A stretch of DNA of 64,000 nt from Hemerocallis citrina (Eukaryota > Streptophyta > Magnoliopsida > Asparagales > Asphodelaceae), in the NCBI GenBank assembly GCA_017893485.1, contig JACEHZ010000201.1, positions 62,001 to 126,000 of the forward strand. The letters are read 5' to 3'. The number at the start of each line of letters is the position of its first letter. Position 1 is the stretch's first letter. The notes beneath the pieces were generated by a model. That model searched no databases, was not told the origin of the DNA, and was given only the letters and a program-made list of their open reading frames with translations. Made by a program: the position numbers and the translations under genes. Shown here piece after piece: positions 34,665-45,001 of the stretch.

Positions 34665-35116
34665 TGTTCCAGCTCGGCCTCCGGCAGCGAGTGGAATCGC
34701 AGCATGCCGTCTTCTCTCCATTCGAGTCTACAAACCCTAAGTTTGGATCAAGAAGAGAGAAGGAAGAAGATGGCGAAAAGAGGACAAAATGTCTTAATTT
34801 CTATTCATGATCAGAATGGGTTACAAGGCAGCTATTTATACAAAAGGAAGGCATGTGCATTACCCATATTCTAACAGGTTGTTAGGCAGTTGCTGCAGTT
34901 GCAGAGGTAGTTGGGCTTTTATGTAAAGTTATATGGACATTTGCAGATAGGTCCAACAAAGATAGGAAATAACCCATGGACTGATATGTGAATCTCAGGG
35001 TCTGATACACAATGTCACAACTACTCTTAACTTCTTTCTTCAAGCTGCACGTCGACTGCCTGCCTCCCCCCCTCGACTGCCAGAACTTCAGCTAGATCCA
35101 ATTAAGGGTTGGATCA
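34665..35116 (-). repeat. 3' LTR of G
   Basis: 452 bp, near-identical to the right copy apart from scattered substitutions, clustered around 34768-34798. Confidence 0.92.
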
Positions 35117-35239
35117 ATCCTCCCTCCTTCAAAAAGAGATGCCCTGAACACTTTGAACTGATCCAACTTGAACGCACCACCATAGATAGCTTCACTGACC
35201 CACTTTCGCACTGCATGCACTTGCCTAATTGCCACTTTA

Positions 35240-35545
35240 AGTGGTCTATAGGCATAAGATACACCACACCGTATTAGCCAAATAGATCGAGCTTTTGGGG
35301 CTGACAAAATTCTCTCAACCAATTGTAAGATCAAATTCCTTGACTGTGGGTTGAAGTTAGGTTTTCCTGATATCAAAGGCAACAAATAATTGGCCCATGC
35401 ATTCCTTCCAGAAATAGGGTCTCCTTGAGAAGCATGTCCAATAACCCAGACACTTACTGCAAACTTCTCATGTCATTGATATTTGGGATTGTCCCTTAGT
35501 TCAGCTGCTAGTTGGTTTGCCAAGTCAGCAAGGATAATATCAAGA
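35240..35545 (-). pseudogene. Captured fragment of a conserved plant gene (ARM-repeat-like)
   Basis: The minus strand reads DIILADLANQLAAELRDNPKYQ, a TGA, then HEKFAVSVWVIGHASQGDP, NAWANYLLPLISGKP and NFNPQSRNLILQLVERILSA. I recall a conserved plant ARM-like protein family with this wording but no well-known name, so the label is tentative. After about 35285 the match fades into element sequence leading to the purine tract. The fragment follows the protease fragment on the same strand, with no obvious intron, so it may have been copied from RNA. Confidence 0.5.
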
Positions 35546-35873
35546 CACCACAAAACAAAAACACCAAGGGCATCAACACATGTCTGAGAGATCCAGTCAG
35601 TTGGGATTTTGTAAACAGTATTGAAATATGGCTGTGAGGAACATCCACATCTAACAGGTGTATCTCCATGTAATCATTTCTGATGCTCCCAGAACCCTCG
35701 ACCAAAACCCGTGTAACATACAAGTGTGAATCATCAGGTCATTTCTCTTGGAAGCCTCCAAGCAACAGCACGCTTGTAAGTGAGCAATGCACATAAGTAC
35801 CAAAACGGCCTCCAAGCTCATCAACACACCTCCTCTTAAAAGCACTTCTATTCTCAACCAAGGCTAGGTCAAT

Positions 35874-36410
35874 TTAAAAAGCAGGAGTTTCTTGTTCTTC
35901 AGCTACAACAGCCACTTCAACACAAGTGGAAAAGAGTATCCATGGACCAAAACCCAAACCCACAGTATCCATGGACTTGAGCAAAACTTCATTTGATTCT
36001 AACTTGAACCTTCTGAGAGTAACTGTGAGGATGTTTGGAGCCTGACGAATTGTAAGCTGTGTACATGTTTTGACATAACCATTGCCTCCACCACATTTAT
36101 ACTGATTATCCCCATCAAGCCACTTCTTTACAGTGCATTGGTTTAGACATTCCTCCAAAGAATCAGCAGCTCCATGAATTGGAATAGTCAAGCCCATCAT
36201 ATTTTTGTAAGGATTTGGAACCAAATTGCAATTTGCACATATCACCTGATATTGAAGATGATCAATTTCCAAAGCATTGCCTTGACTCCTTGACTCATCC
36301 GCCTTCACATATTTTTCTTTCAACCATAACTTCTTCTGAGGCGAATGTGAACCACTATATAATGTAACTTGAACTACACATTGTCCTCCTCCCGAAGTTC
36401 TACTTGACAA
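35874..36410 (-). pseudogene. Captured ubiquitin-specific protease (UBP/USP) segment
   Basis: Residues ~54-136 of this 178-residue frame (36003-36251) read YQVICANCNLVPNPYKNMMG, LTIPIHGAADSLEECLNQ, WLDGDNQYKCGGG and APNILTVTLRRFK. This is the zinc-finger and middle part of a plant UBP catalytic domain (C19 peptidase), which removes ubiquitin from proteins. In the family this block holds two CxxC pairs: the first (CANC) is kept, the second is reduced to one Cys. The catalytic Cys and His boxes are absent. The upstream open segments at 36374-38107 lie in one shared frame; this segment is shifted from it near 36400. Confidence 0.75.
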
Positions 36411-38107
36411 AAATTGAGATGGCTCAAATTCAAAAATCCCTCATTGCATAATTCAAGTTCACTGAAGGTTTCTTCTATGCTGTTATAACTAGCATTAGGA
36501 AAATTGATGAGTAATTGCTGTTTCAAATGATTACAAGCTTTTTGAGGTTTATCAGACCAAACTAAAGCTTCATGAGTTGTTAACTTCACTAGTGACCAAG
36601 CTACCATTGACTGTACATCAAACACCACAACTTCAGTGAAATTCTCTTCACTAGAAGCTCCAAGCAATAGACCACTAACTTTCATAGGTGGGGGCCATCC
36701 ATTGAGCACTAATTTGTTACTAAAAAACTCTCCAACCTTTTGCATCCATGAACTCATCAGAGAAAATGTGGCTAAGGGCTTTGACAAGTGACTACTCTTA
36801 ATGAACTAGCAGAACTGCTTAGGATACTCAAACATAGTTCTTATTTGATATTGCTTATAAAAAGAGGCCTCAAGGTCACCTATATCAACTGCCATTGAAC
36901 ACAGTCCATGCTTGCTTGATGATCGGATTGCATTCTCAACCTCACTATGATCCAAAAATTGTATCCCAGGTTGACACTGTTGTTCACTTGTAAAAATTGT
37001 AGATTTCTTCACTGAAACATTAGGTTTCCCATCTTCCTTCATATATTTACCCTAGTAATCAACCACTTCAGTTGTAATAATTTTTGCAGGCTGTTTCTTT
37101 AACTCCTTAACAACGTGTTCTTCTGCGTCAGCCTCTACAGCTTTTGAACACAACCCTTACTTTCTTCCTAACCTGGATGCACTATGAGATGATATAACAA
37201 CATGCTCTTTTTCTGATTTGAATACATCTATAATCTCAGTTTGACCAAACAGAGTAGGGAAAACAAATAAAGCTGTACCGAAAGAATCACAAAAGCATGA
37301 GGGTAATGTGGGAGAGTGAGTAGTTATCTCAGCTGTATGAGCCTTTAAAATAACATGACCGTCTTCTTGGGACTTCATATGATCAATCCCACCTTCTAAA
37401 GCACTCTTTGACACTGCCGATTTCTCACAGGACTTGTGTCGAACAGTTGGTATGCATTTTGGGATCCTCATTGCTGATTGCACCCTCACATCCTGTGATC
37501 TCGTAGGTGATGGTAAATTCAACGAAGCATCATGTCGCAGATGGGGTGGAAAATAACCAATTTGCGATCTCTTGGTTGATGTGAATTTCTCACAAAAATT
37601 TTGTTGAGCAGTTGGTGATTGCCAAGAACCACCTATGTCTGCCAATTTTCCTTCACTATCTTCAGACTTCCAGTGTTCCTTTAATCGTCGAGAATGATGA
37701 GTGCAGCGTGAATATTGAAACAGTCGATCCAATGCTAGCTGCAATCGCTTTAATCACTCTTCGAGTTCTTGATCAACTTCTTGATTGAAGAATTGGTCAG
37801 AAAATTGATGTCGTGACGATGGTCGTCGATAATGTCGAGGTGAATAATAACCCCCACCACCATCATTAAAACCCTTATGATGAACTCCCGGCCTCTTACG
37901 TTGGTGATAAGACTCAAAGATCAATCGCCGTTCAAGATCGGACAACTTATGGAATTCGACACCGTAATCAATGGAAATCCTCGTCGTCTGGTCCTTTGAA
38001 CCGACCTTGGATCGAAATCCACGATCAAGATTCGTCGGACTCTCGACCTCACCGTCGATTTTGGTCGTCGTCGTCGCCATCGCATGAACTTGAAGCTCTG
38101 ATACCAT
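36374..38107 (-). pseudogene. Chimeric coding region of G, three in-frame stops
   Basis: Open segments 37754-38107, 37157-37744, 36806-37042 and 36374-36787 are all in one minus-strand frame, separated by single stops (near 37754, 37157 and 36806). They are probably one former frame of about 575 residues. The first ATG overlaps the primer-binding site (ATGGTATCAGAGC = MVSEL), followed by MATTTTKIDGEVESPTNLDR. Later parts include a Ser/Pro-rich linker and a GWPPPMKVSGLLLG segment. No gag zinc knuckle or known domain is evident. It may be host-derived, upstream of the UBP part. Confidence 0.5.
38095..38106 (-). other. Primer-binding site of G
   Basis: Minus-strand TGGTATCAGAGC, one base from the right LTR, matches the initiator Met-tRNA 3' end. 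It fixes the orientation of G. Confidence 0.92.
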
Positions 38108-38557
38108 TGTTCCAGCTCGGCCTCCGGCAGCGAGTGGAATCGCAGCGTGCCGTCTTCTCTCCATTCAAGTCTACAAACCCTAAGTTTGGATCAAGAAGAG
38201 AGAAGGAAGAAGATGACGAATAGAGAAAAAATATCTCAATTTCTATTCATGATCAGAATGGGTTACAAGGCAGCTATTTATACAAAAGGAAGGCATGTGC
38301 ATTGCCCATATTCTAACAGGTTGTTAGGCAGTTGCTGCAGTTACAGAGGTAGTTGGGCTTTTATGTAAAGTTACATGGACATTTGCAGATAGGTCCAACA
38401 AAGATAGGAAATAACCCATGGACTGATATGTGAATCTCAGGGTCTGATACACAATGTCACAACTACTCTTAACTCCTTTCTTCAAGCTGCACGTCGACTG
38501 CCTGCCTCCCCCCTCGACTGCCAAAACTTCAGCTAGATCCAAATAAGGATTGGATCA
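38108..38557 (-). repeat. 5' LTR of G
   Basis: 450 bp; pairs with 34665-35116. The short frames in it are duplicated in the other LTR and are not genes. Confidence 0.92.
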
Positions 38558-38696
38558 GGGCAATGGCGTGAAGACGATTTGGGATAGTTTCGAACGGTGA
38601 TAGACTTCGGTGGCCAAGAGTGAGCGGGAGAGAGGGAAAGAGAGGGAATTTGGGAATTGTGATTTAGGGTTGGAAATTTTTGAGAATTTATACCAA

Positions 38697-38860
38697 GGTA
38701 CCCCGGCATTTTGAAATGCCGATACCAAGGTACCCCGGCGTTTTGAAACGCCGGGTTAGCTTAAGCACCCTGCTGGCCCTTGCAAAATGCTGGGATACCC
38801 CGGCGAAACTATCCAAACGCCGGGGTAGTTTCGCCGGATTATCCCTATTCTTTTGTAGTG
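38697..38860. repeat. Subterminal palindromic repeats of H, right end
   Basis: TACCCCGGCGTTTTGAAACGCCGGG, GGCATTTTGAAATGCC and CCGGCGAAACTATCC...CGGGGTAGTTTCGCCGG hairpins lie within 165 bp of the right terminus. The motif type is the same as at 386-630. Confidence 0.85.
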
Positions 38861-39167
38861 ACGGAAGCATTATTTATATGTCATGGTGCATACAAATTGA
38901 AGTCTATTTAGAATTACTGTACTTAACATCATGATGCAAGCAGGAATATGCGAGCTTTCTATTTACCCCTTGGATTAAAGGGTTTTATGATGCTTCCTCA
39001 CTATTGCATAAATCTAATGACTGAAAATCTAAAAACATTTATTTAGGTGTCGATATCAATCTGATGAAAAATCTGCGTAATTATTCTGAAGCCTTAAGGT
39101 CTACAGCTAACCTACAATGGGTGGGAAAAAATGTGATAATAGTGATGGTGATATCGTAACACCATAA
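38861..39167. other. Spacer between H and Helitron M
   Basis: A+T-rich sequence without a recognisable gene or element end. It may be older host or TE sequence into which both H and M inserted. Confidence 0.6.
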
Positions 39168-39304
39168 TCTATATAATAAAACACAAAGAAAGCTATCAAG
39201 TGGCTCATATTCAATCTCTCCCAAAATTAATGGCCCAGATCTAACCACACAAAACATATTTTCCCGCCCAATAATTCAAATCCCAAAATTTCAAACCCAA
39301 AACC

Positions 39305-39740
39305 ATTCACTCTCTCTCTCTCTACTCAGAATCACTCCCCCCCTCTCTCTCTCTTCTCCCGATCTCTCTCTCTCTCCCCCCTTTCTCTCTTCCCACTCCA
39401 CTCAGAATCACTCTCGATCTCTCTCTGGAACACATGCCGTGACCCCGTCGTCATCTCTCCCCCTTTCTCATCTCTCATCTCTCCTCCTACCCAGTTTCCC
39501 GAACTCCCCTGCCGTGACCCCATCGCCGGCGCCTGCTCGCGACCTCCCCTGCCGTCCAGCCTCCACGACGCCAACCACGACAGCACGCCCCTCTCCTCCC
39601 CTTCTCCTTCCGTCGACAGCAGCAACCACAGCCACATCGCCACCCCCTCTCGGCCCGTGTCCCCTCCCGGCGTCGCGTCGCCCGTCGTCGTCGCTCCCGC
39701 CGTCCGCCGTCTCCTCTGTACAAGCTTCACCAAAAACTGG
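39305..39740 (+). other. CT-rich tract and G+C-rich leader, first 5' end of M
   Basis: Long CTCTCTC runs are followed by C-rich sequence with CCGTCG motifs to about 39740. The same arrangement recurs after the second 5' end (42468-42905) and, shorter, in L. It resembles a pyrimidine-patch promoter and leader. The 133- and 101-residue frames here are low-complexity. 39741-39991 and 40125-40360 look intronic. Confidence 0.4.
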
Positions 39741-39991
39741 TTAGATTGCTTGATGCATTCTTGATATTTTAATTCAGTAATTCAGTAATTTAACATGAAT
39801 TGTGAAATTTAATTCTTGATATGTACAAGATTGATGCATTCTTGATATGTAATTTAGTAATTTAACCAAATAATGCTTGATGCATTCTTGATATGTACAA
39901 GCTTCACCAAAAACATGAATTGTGAAATTTAATTCAGTAATTTTGTATACTCTTTACTGCAATATTGTATGACAATTCTGTACTTTGTTAG

Positions 39992-40451
39992 GGGCCAATT
40001 GCAAGATAAAGAGGTAATTTGTAGAGAGAAAGAAGTGCATATAAGTGAACTGAAAGTGAAGATGGATAGGCTTAATGTCTTCAATAGACAATTTGAAGCG
40101 GAAATTCATAATAACAAGCTGAAGGTCAGATTTTTCTTGCATGTTGTTAGCAAATTGAGATTTTTATTTATTATGTGTTTCTTTGTTTGTAGTTCTAGCA
40201 TTATTTGTAGTTCTAGCGGAAATGATTAATCTTTCATACTATATCTTGGTCCTTTATTTGTAGTTCTAGCATTAACCGGTGTGAGATTAAATTTATTTAT
40301 ATCACAAACTCATGTTTTAGGTCAACTAAATGTCATTCCATCACTATCCTGGCGTTGTAGCAGAAAGAGCCAAATGAGAACATCTTTTCGTGTAGTTGGT
40401 CTATTTGGAGGAAAGAAGAACAGTGAGAGTGGTGATGACAAACCTTCAAAT
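39992..40451 (+). pseudogene. Captured coiled-coil exons, unrecognised
   Basis: Exon 39992-40124 sits between AG and GT borders and reads LQDKEVICREKEVHISELKV and RQFEAEIHNNKLK, a heptad-like charged helix. Exon 40361-40451 reads SFRVVGLFGGKKN then SESGDDKPSN. A kinesin-4-like coiled coil is one possibility, but I cannot support a family call. 40452-41311 has no exon I can support. Confidence 0.4.
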
Positions 40452-41311
40452 GTGAGCTTCTGAATCTTTCTTTACCTATTTCAAATTTGGTTCTTTCCAT
40501 TTTGTTCACGCACAAAATTATCTTTAGAGGTCACTTTTTCCTGTACCGGGTTTCATGGTTATTCATTTTCCTTTTAAACATACTTGGAAAGTTTGAAGCA
40601 CATACGTTTCTATCTACGGGCTGTGTCATGTTAGATTTGGTTCATTATCTTATTCATTTTCATTTTCCTTTTAAATTTGGTTCATTCTCATCATTCGTTC
40701 TGTTGAAGAGTATGGGAAAGACTAATTATAGAGAGCTAAATTTGACTTGAAATCTATCAAATTTGTAATTATAGTTTACTGCAAAAACTATAAAACAAAA
40801 TGGTTTGAAATTTAACAACTGATCTGAAGCCTATTTGTAGCATATGAGTAATGGACCATCTGCAAAAACTTCTTTTCTGTTCACTGTTGATGGCCCATTG
40901 AGGGTGCTATCACTATTGATGGTTGTTTTAGTTGAAATTCTCTATTGATTATTAGTTTATGATATATGATGTTAGTTGAGCGATATCTGTAAGCTACTAG
41001 ATATCATATGATTGTAGTATGCAAATGGCTAAATTACTAAAAATTAGGAAATTTAATGAATTTCAGGATTACTTTTAGCAAAAAGGAAGCAGAGCAGCTT
41101 CCCTTTTTTGAGGAAAGTTTTTGTCTCTCGGCTTATCTTTTGGTAGCTTCCTTTTTTAGCACTTATGTTATTGTTGTTATTGTTGTCGGAGCTTAATTAT
41201 GTTATTGTTGTTGGATCTTAAGTATGGTTGTATTAATTATGTAGGTTAATTATTTCTATGGTGAAGTATGGTTCTTTTTTAACAATGTATTTTGGGTTTG
41301 TTTTGTTTCAG

Positions 41312-41933
41312 CTTACACAACAAAGGTTGCTCGCAATGCTAATGTGGAGAAATCGAAGGCTGGGTATCTGTTCTCTAAGGTTAGCTTCTCATTTTTCTCT
41401 GTTTATTTTCTCCATTTTTACACACTAATTTGTGCATGTGGGTTGTTAATTTGGGAGATGTTAATCTTCGTCCTTTCTTGCTAAGTTTTTTACCAGATGA
41501 TTTTATGAAATTTAACTTGGTTCATGTCAAGATCCAATGCTTATTTCTACTTTAAAAGGAGCCTTTACATTAACTATTTTAAAAGGAGCCCAGTCGATTC
41601 AGGATACCCAGTCGATTGAGTACACTATTTCATAGGGATACCCAGTCGATTCAGGATAAATTGGTAGTGCTTGCTACAAATGTAACTCTTTATATCTTTT
41701 TCATTTCAAGTTTCAATTAACTTACTTATCGATAAGTTCTTTAATTCTCCTTATTATTTACATGTGGGGCTACTATCAACAAAGATTTGTATTATTCATA
41801 AAAGTTATTACATTTAAAAGATTTGGTTAGATTCATTTCATGAATTCACAAAGACATCTATCTCTTTTGTTTCAGATGAAGAGTCTTGCTTGCAGAGAGC
41901 AAAGCATCATATCTCGCTATCCTCACCTTTAAG
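41312..41933 (+). pseudogene. Captured LL-diaminopimelate aminotransferase N-terminal exons
   Basis: Exon 41312-41379 (TTTCAG acceptor, GTTAGC donor) reads YTTKVARNANVEKSKAGYLF. This matches the mature N-terminus of plant DapL/AGD2-type aminotransferases (YKTKVSRNxNxxKLQAGYLFPE). The next exon, 41876-41933, reads SLACREQSIISRYPHL then a stop, and aligns loosely with the following ARRRSAHLLKYPDA part. DapL makes LL-diaminopimelate for lysine in plastids. Only about 40 residues remain, with no PLP-binding Lys. 41934-42331 is spacer and includes GTCGATT repeats near 41590-41655. Confidence 0.65.
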
Positions 41934-42331
41934 GTATTTGATATTCACCCAAAAATGGAGACATAGCATGTATACTTTACTTTGTCATTATACAAGTTAT
42001 TGATGCCATTTATGTCCATTTTTGCTTGCTTTCACTGCTTCAGTTTGTTTGAATAGATTTTGCAATAAAGCTATGATAATGACAATTCAATGTAAATAAA
42101 TAATCTTCAAAAAGAAAACAAAATTAACAATCAAATAGATTGGAGATCTAAAATGCTGAAGCAATAAATGAAGTAAAAATGTGTTCATCTATGTCATTTT
42201 ATATGATTTGATTAGTGGTAGACTTTTTATACCGTTTGTAGCTGCTTTGGCTAAAACTTGCGTACGCTGACTCTAGAATTGATATTGTACTGTTTCTGGT
42301 TTTTATTTTATTTTGGGCTACTCACATTCAA

Positions 42332-42905
42332 TCTATCAAAACAAAACACAAAGAAAGCTATCAAGTGGCTCACATTCAATCTATCCCAAAATCAATGGAC
42401 CAGATCTACTCTCACAAAACATATTTTTCCGCCCAAATTTCAAACTCCACAAATTCAAACACACACACACACACTCTCTCTCTCTCTTTTCCAAAAAAGA
42501 AAAAAAAACCACCCGTTACAGTCGTGCTCTCTCTCATTCTCCCCGTTCTCTCTCTCTTTCTCCCGCCCACTCTCTCTCTCACTGTCTCCGATCTCCCTCT
42601 CTCTCTCCCGAAAAGTCCAAACCCCCCCCCCTCTTCCACCGCTCTCTCTCTCTTTCTCTCCATTTTCCCGAACCCCTCTCTCTCTCCCCGCCCCCTTCTA
42701 TTTCTCTCTCCCTGTCTTTCCATCTTCCCCAAATCCCGCCCCCTAACGCTGCTCACCTCCCCTGTCTTTCCATCTTCCCCAAATCCCTGTCTTTCCATCT
42801 TTCCATCTCCCCGTCCCCTAATGCTGCGATTGGAGCAACGATCGGCGACTGGAGCGGCGACGGCAAGGGGTTCAGGCGACGGCTACGGCGACAACAGTAA
42901 AGGTA
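42332..42905 (+). mobile_element. Second Helitron 5' end inside M
   Basis: TCTATCAAAACAAAACAC preceded by A, then GAAAGCTATCAAGTGGCTC, is a second copy of the family 5' terminus, 3.16 kb downstream of the first and in the same orientation. It continues with a CT-rich tract (42468-42770) and a G+C-rich leader ending GGCGACAACAGTAAAG. No Helitron 3' hairpin is found between the two 5' ends, so both would share the 3' end at 51106. The 128-195-residue frames here are low-complexity and not called. Confidence 0.75.
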
Positions 42906-43068
42906 TTTAGATCTATTTTCCTAAGTTTCTTCTTCCTCTAATTTGTGTTATTTTATTTGATTTTGAGTTTGTTGACAACACATATTTCAAGGAAGAGGTG
43001 TGATTAATTTTCCATCATCTTATGTATGGTTCAGTATAGCTTTTGCTTTGTGTTTACTAATATTCTAG

Positions 43069-43281
43069 ACAAACAGGTATTGCAAATGGAAGCTGCTGTT
43101 TTGAAGTACCTGAAGTTTGAAATGACAGCCCCAACGACAAAGTGTTTTTTGAGGTAACAATTTAACTTTATATGTTAACTGTATAACATTTTTCCTTCGA
43201 AAAACCCCGCAATAGTTGTACTCATGACTGCTTATTTATCAAAATAGGAGATTTGTCCGTGTTGCTCAAGGTTGCGATGAG
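43069..43281 (+). pseudogene. Captured A-type cyclin exons
   Basis: Exon 43069-43153 (TCTAG acceptor, GTAACA donor) reads KQVLQMEAAVLKYLKFEMTA then PTTKCFLR. Exon 43248-43281 reads RRFVRVAQGCDE. These are adjacent parts of the plant cyclin A (CYCA2/CYCA3) cyclin box, which activates CDK in S and G2/M. The frame is clean, but only about 40 residues are kept. 43282-44613 is spacer with a short (ATAGCTTCAC)n repeat at about 43575. Confidence 0.82.
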
Positions 43282-44613
43282 GTATCTTTAAGTTATCTTT
43301 AACAATTTTTTAAATATTTTTTTTAAGTTTTAGAACACGAGGTATTCATATTTTTCTCCCGATTTGAGATTTCTTCTTCCTCTAGATTTATTTGAATTTT
43401 GCTGATTTCACTGTTTATACTATGAACACTGTGAAGTGTGATTGTGGGTTTGAGATTATGAATGTGGGTTTGAGAATTGAGATTATGCTCATTATGATAA
43501 GTTTGTTAAAGTGAATTATTTTTGTGCAGATTCCAGTGGTTGTTTATGCTGTTAATGCTGTTTCCACTTCATATAGCTTCACATAGCTTCACATAGCTTC
43601 ACATAGCTTCACAATTCAATTTGATCTATACCCATAATATGATCACCCATAATATGAATGTTGCATTTCTTAATAGACTTCACATGGCTTCCAGTTGCTT
43701 CACATAGCAATGTTGCATTTGTGAAGTTATGAGTACTGATCAATAGACTTGCATTCCAGTGGCTGTTTAAGCTTTGAGATTATGAATGTTGCATTTCTTA
43801 ATGTGCACAGTGCACCCATAATATAATCAGTACAATTTCATTATAACCACACTTGAAAGATCACATTCACGTTATATAATACACAGTTACATACAAAATA
43901 ACATTTTGAGCCCTTCATAAGCAATGTTGCATAAGATTCTGAGTTTTGATTTGAATCTGCAAAAAAAATAAAAATTAATTAGAGAAGCAATGAAGTCAAT
44001 TATATATAAAAAGCAATGTTGTTTAGAGAAGCAATGAAGTCAATTAAGCACTAACTTTTTTTCTATGTTCTATTGAATTATTTAGAATTTAGAATTTTTT
44101 TTAGATAGTTAATTTTGATTTTTGAAATTAAAAAAATCAGAAATTTTCGTTAACTACAAATTTAGCATCCATTTTAGATGTTGATATCAATAACTTTTTA
44201 GAACCCTTTGTTGTGATTGGTGCTTTATAGATAATTCCATATATGGGATAAAGTTCTTATGATGAGATTCATTTATCATCAACAGATACGCATCCCACGC
44301 CAGCATAAATTTTGAGGCAAAAGTTTCAAGATATCACCATTTGTATAAGGTTTCAATTTTAGTATCAATTTCGTTTGGGTTTGTGCTTTTTATCATCAAT
44401 TTAGGATTTGATGAATTGGGAATTTAGGTTTTTGACTGATTAGATTGGTTCCAATTCGTGATATTGTTCAATTATCGATATCGAGCTGAATTTAGTAATT
44501 TTGCTCTTATGGATGCGTTTAAGATCCGAGCTGTTGTTAAATGGTTTTTGCCTTCATTTCATGTCACTAAGATTTAATTTTCATGTACTTATATATTCTG
44601 TACTGAATTGCAG

Positions 44614-45001
44614 TGTCCTTTAAGTCTCGAGAGGACCATCGGAAACAGTTGGAATTGGAGGAGGCCCAAATGGCGGGGCTTGCCCCGGCCAAGGTTAACG
44701 AAGATGGAAAAGAAATCAATCCCCATATTCCTCAGTATGTCTTTGGCTCCTTGGTATCTTAATGCTGAGAGACCGGTAAGCCTCTCATTCATGTGTATGC
44801 TGAGAGACCGGCAAGCCTCTCAGAATGGTTTTTACTTTGTTGTTTATGTCTTTATCAAAGTTGTTGGTTTTGGTTTTGGTTTTTTTTTAGTTTAAAACAT
44901 CAACAGAAGTGGAAGTCAGATCCAAACTATATGAAAGCATGGTATGATAGAGGATCAAAGATATATCAAGTGGATCGATATAGGAAGGGTGCATGTGAAA
45001 A
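44614..45001 (+). pseudogene. SLU7-like: Captured SLU7 splicing-factor exons
   Basis: Exon 44614-44775 reads [40 protein letters not shown], then (after a 2-bp loss at the PQY|M junction that shifts the frame) [12 protein letters not shown]. Exon 44891-45001 reads LKHQQKWKSDPNYMKAWYDR then GSKIYQVDRYRKGAC. This is the N-terminus of the pre-mRNA step-II splicing factor SLU7, which acts in the spliceosome at 3' splice-site choice. It stops just before the CCHC zinc knuckle. A 26-bp duplication spanning the exon end and donor (44762-44787, 44797-44822) lies between the exons. Splice borders are otherwise intact. Confidence 0.88.

Larger units (their letters stand above)
34665..38557 (-). mobile_element. 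LTR retrotransposon G with captured host genes
   Basis: Direct repeats 34665-35116 and 38108-38557 (about 450 bp) read TGATCCAA...GGAACA on the minus strand. The 5-bp flanks GGGCG and GGGCA differ by one base. A minus-strand primer site (TGGTATCAGAGC, 38095-38106) is next to the right LTR, and a purine tract (GAAGGAGGGAGGAT) precedes the left LTR. The element therefore runs right to left. Its 3-kb interior has no retroviral gag, protease, RT or integrase that I recognise. Instead it carries a chimeric coding region with a ubiquitin-specific protease segment and part of a second plant gene. It is a non-autonomous transducing element moved by another element's enzymes. Confidence 0.88.
363..38860. 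mobile_element. CACTA element H, outermost host of the nest
   Basis: The left end begins CACTACAAACGAAAA at 363. The right end at 38860 reads, on the other strand, CACTACAAAAGAATA. Both ends are followed by the same kind of subterminal hairpins built from CCGGCGTTT/AAACGCCGG, which CACTA (CMC) elements often carry. The flanking 3-bp target sites are ATG (360-362) and ACG (38861-38863), so the TSD has one mismatch. After removing D, F and G, about 3.3 kb is H itself: 363-2441, 22293-22530, 33979-34664 and 38558-38860. No transposase is seen, so H would be non-autonomous. Its interior includes a kinase exon. Pairing two ends 38.5 kb apart is an inference. The alternative is two separate, broken relatives, but the TSDs of D, F and G support a once-continuous target. 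Confidence 0.65.

Noticed and set aside
363..38860. A giant autonomous CACTA transposon
   Set aside because: No transposase is recognisable. The length comes from later insertions with their own TSDs.
42258..42910. Three overlapping frames of 162-195 residues plus an antisense frame
   Set aside because: All arise from CTCTCTC and C-rich sequence after the second Helitron 5' end. Codon periodicity is not evident and no domain is visible.
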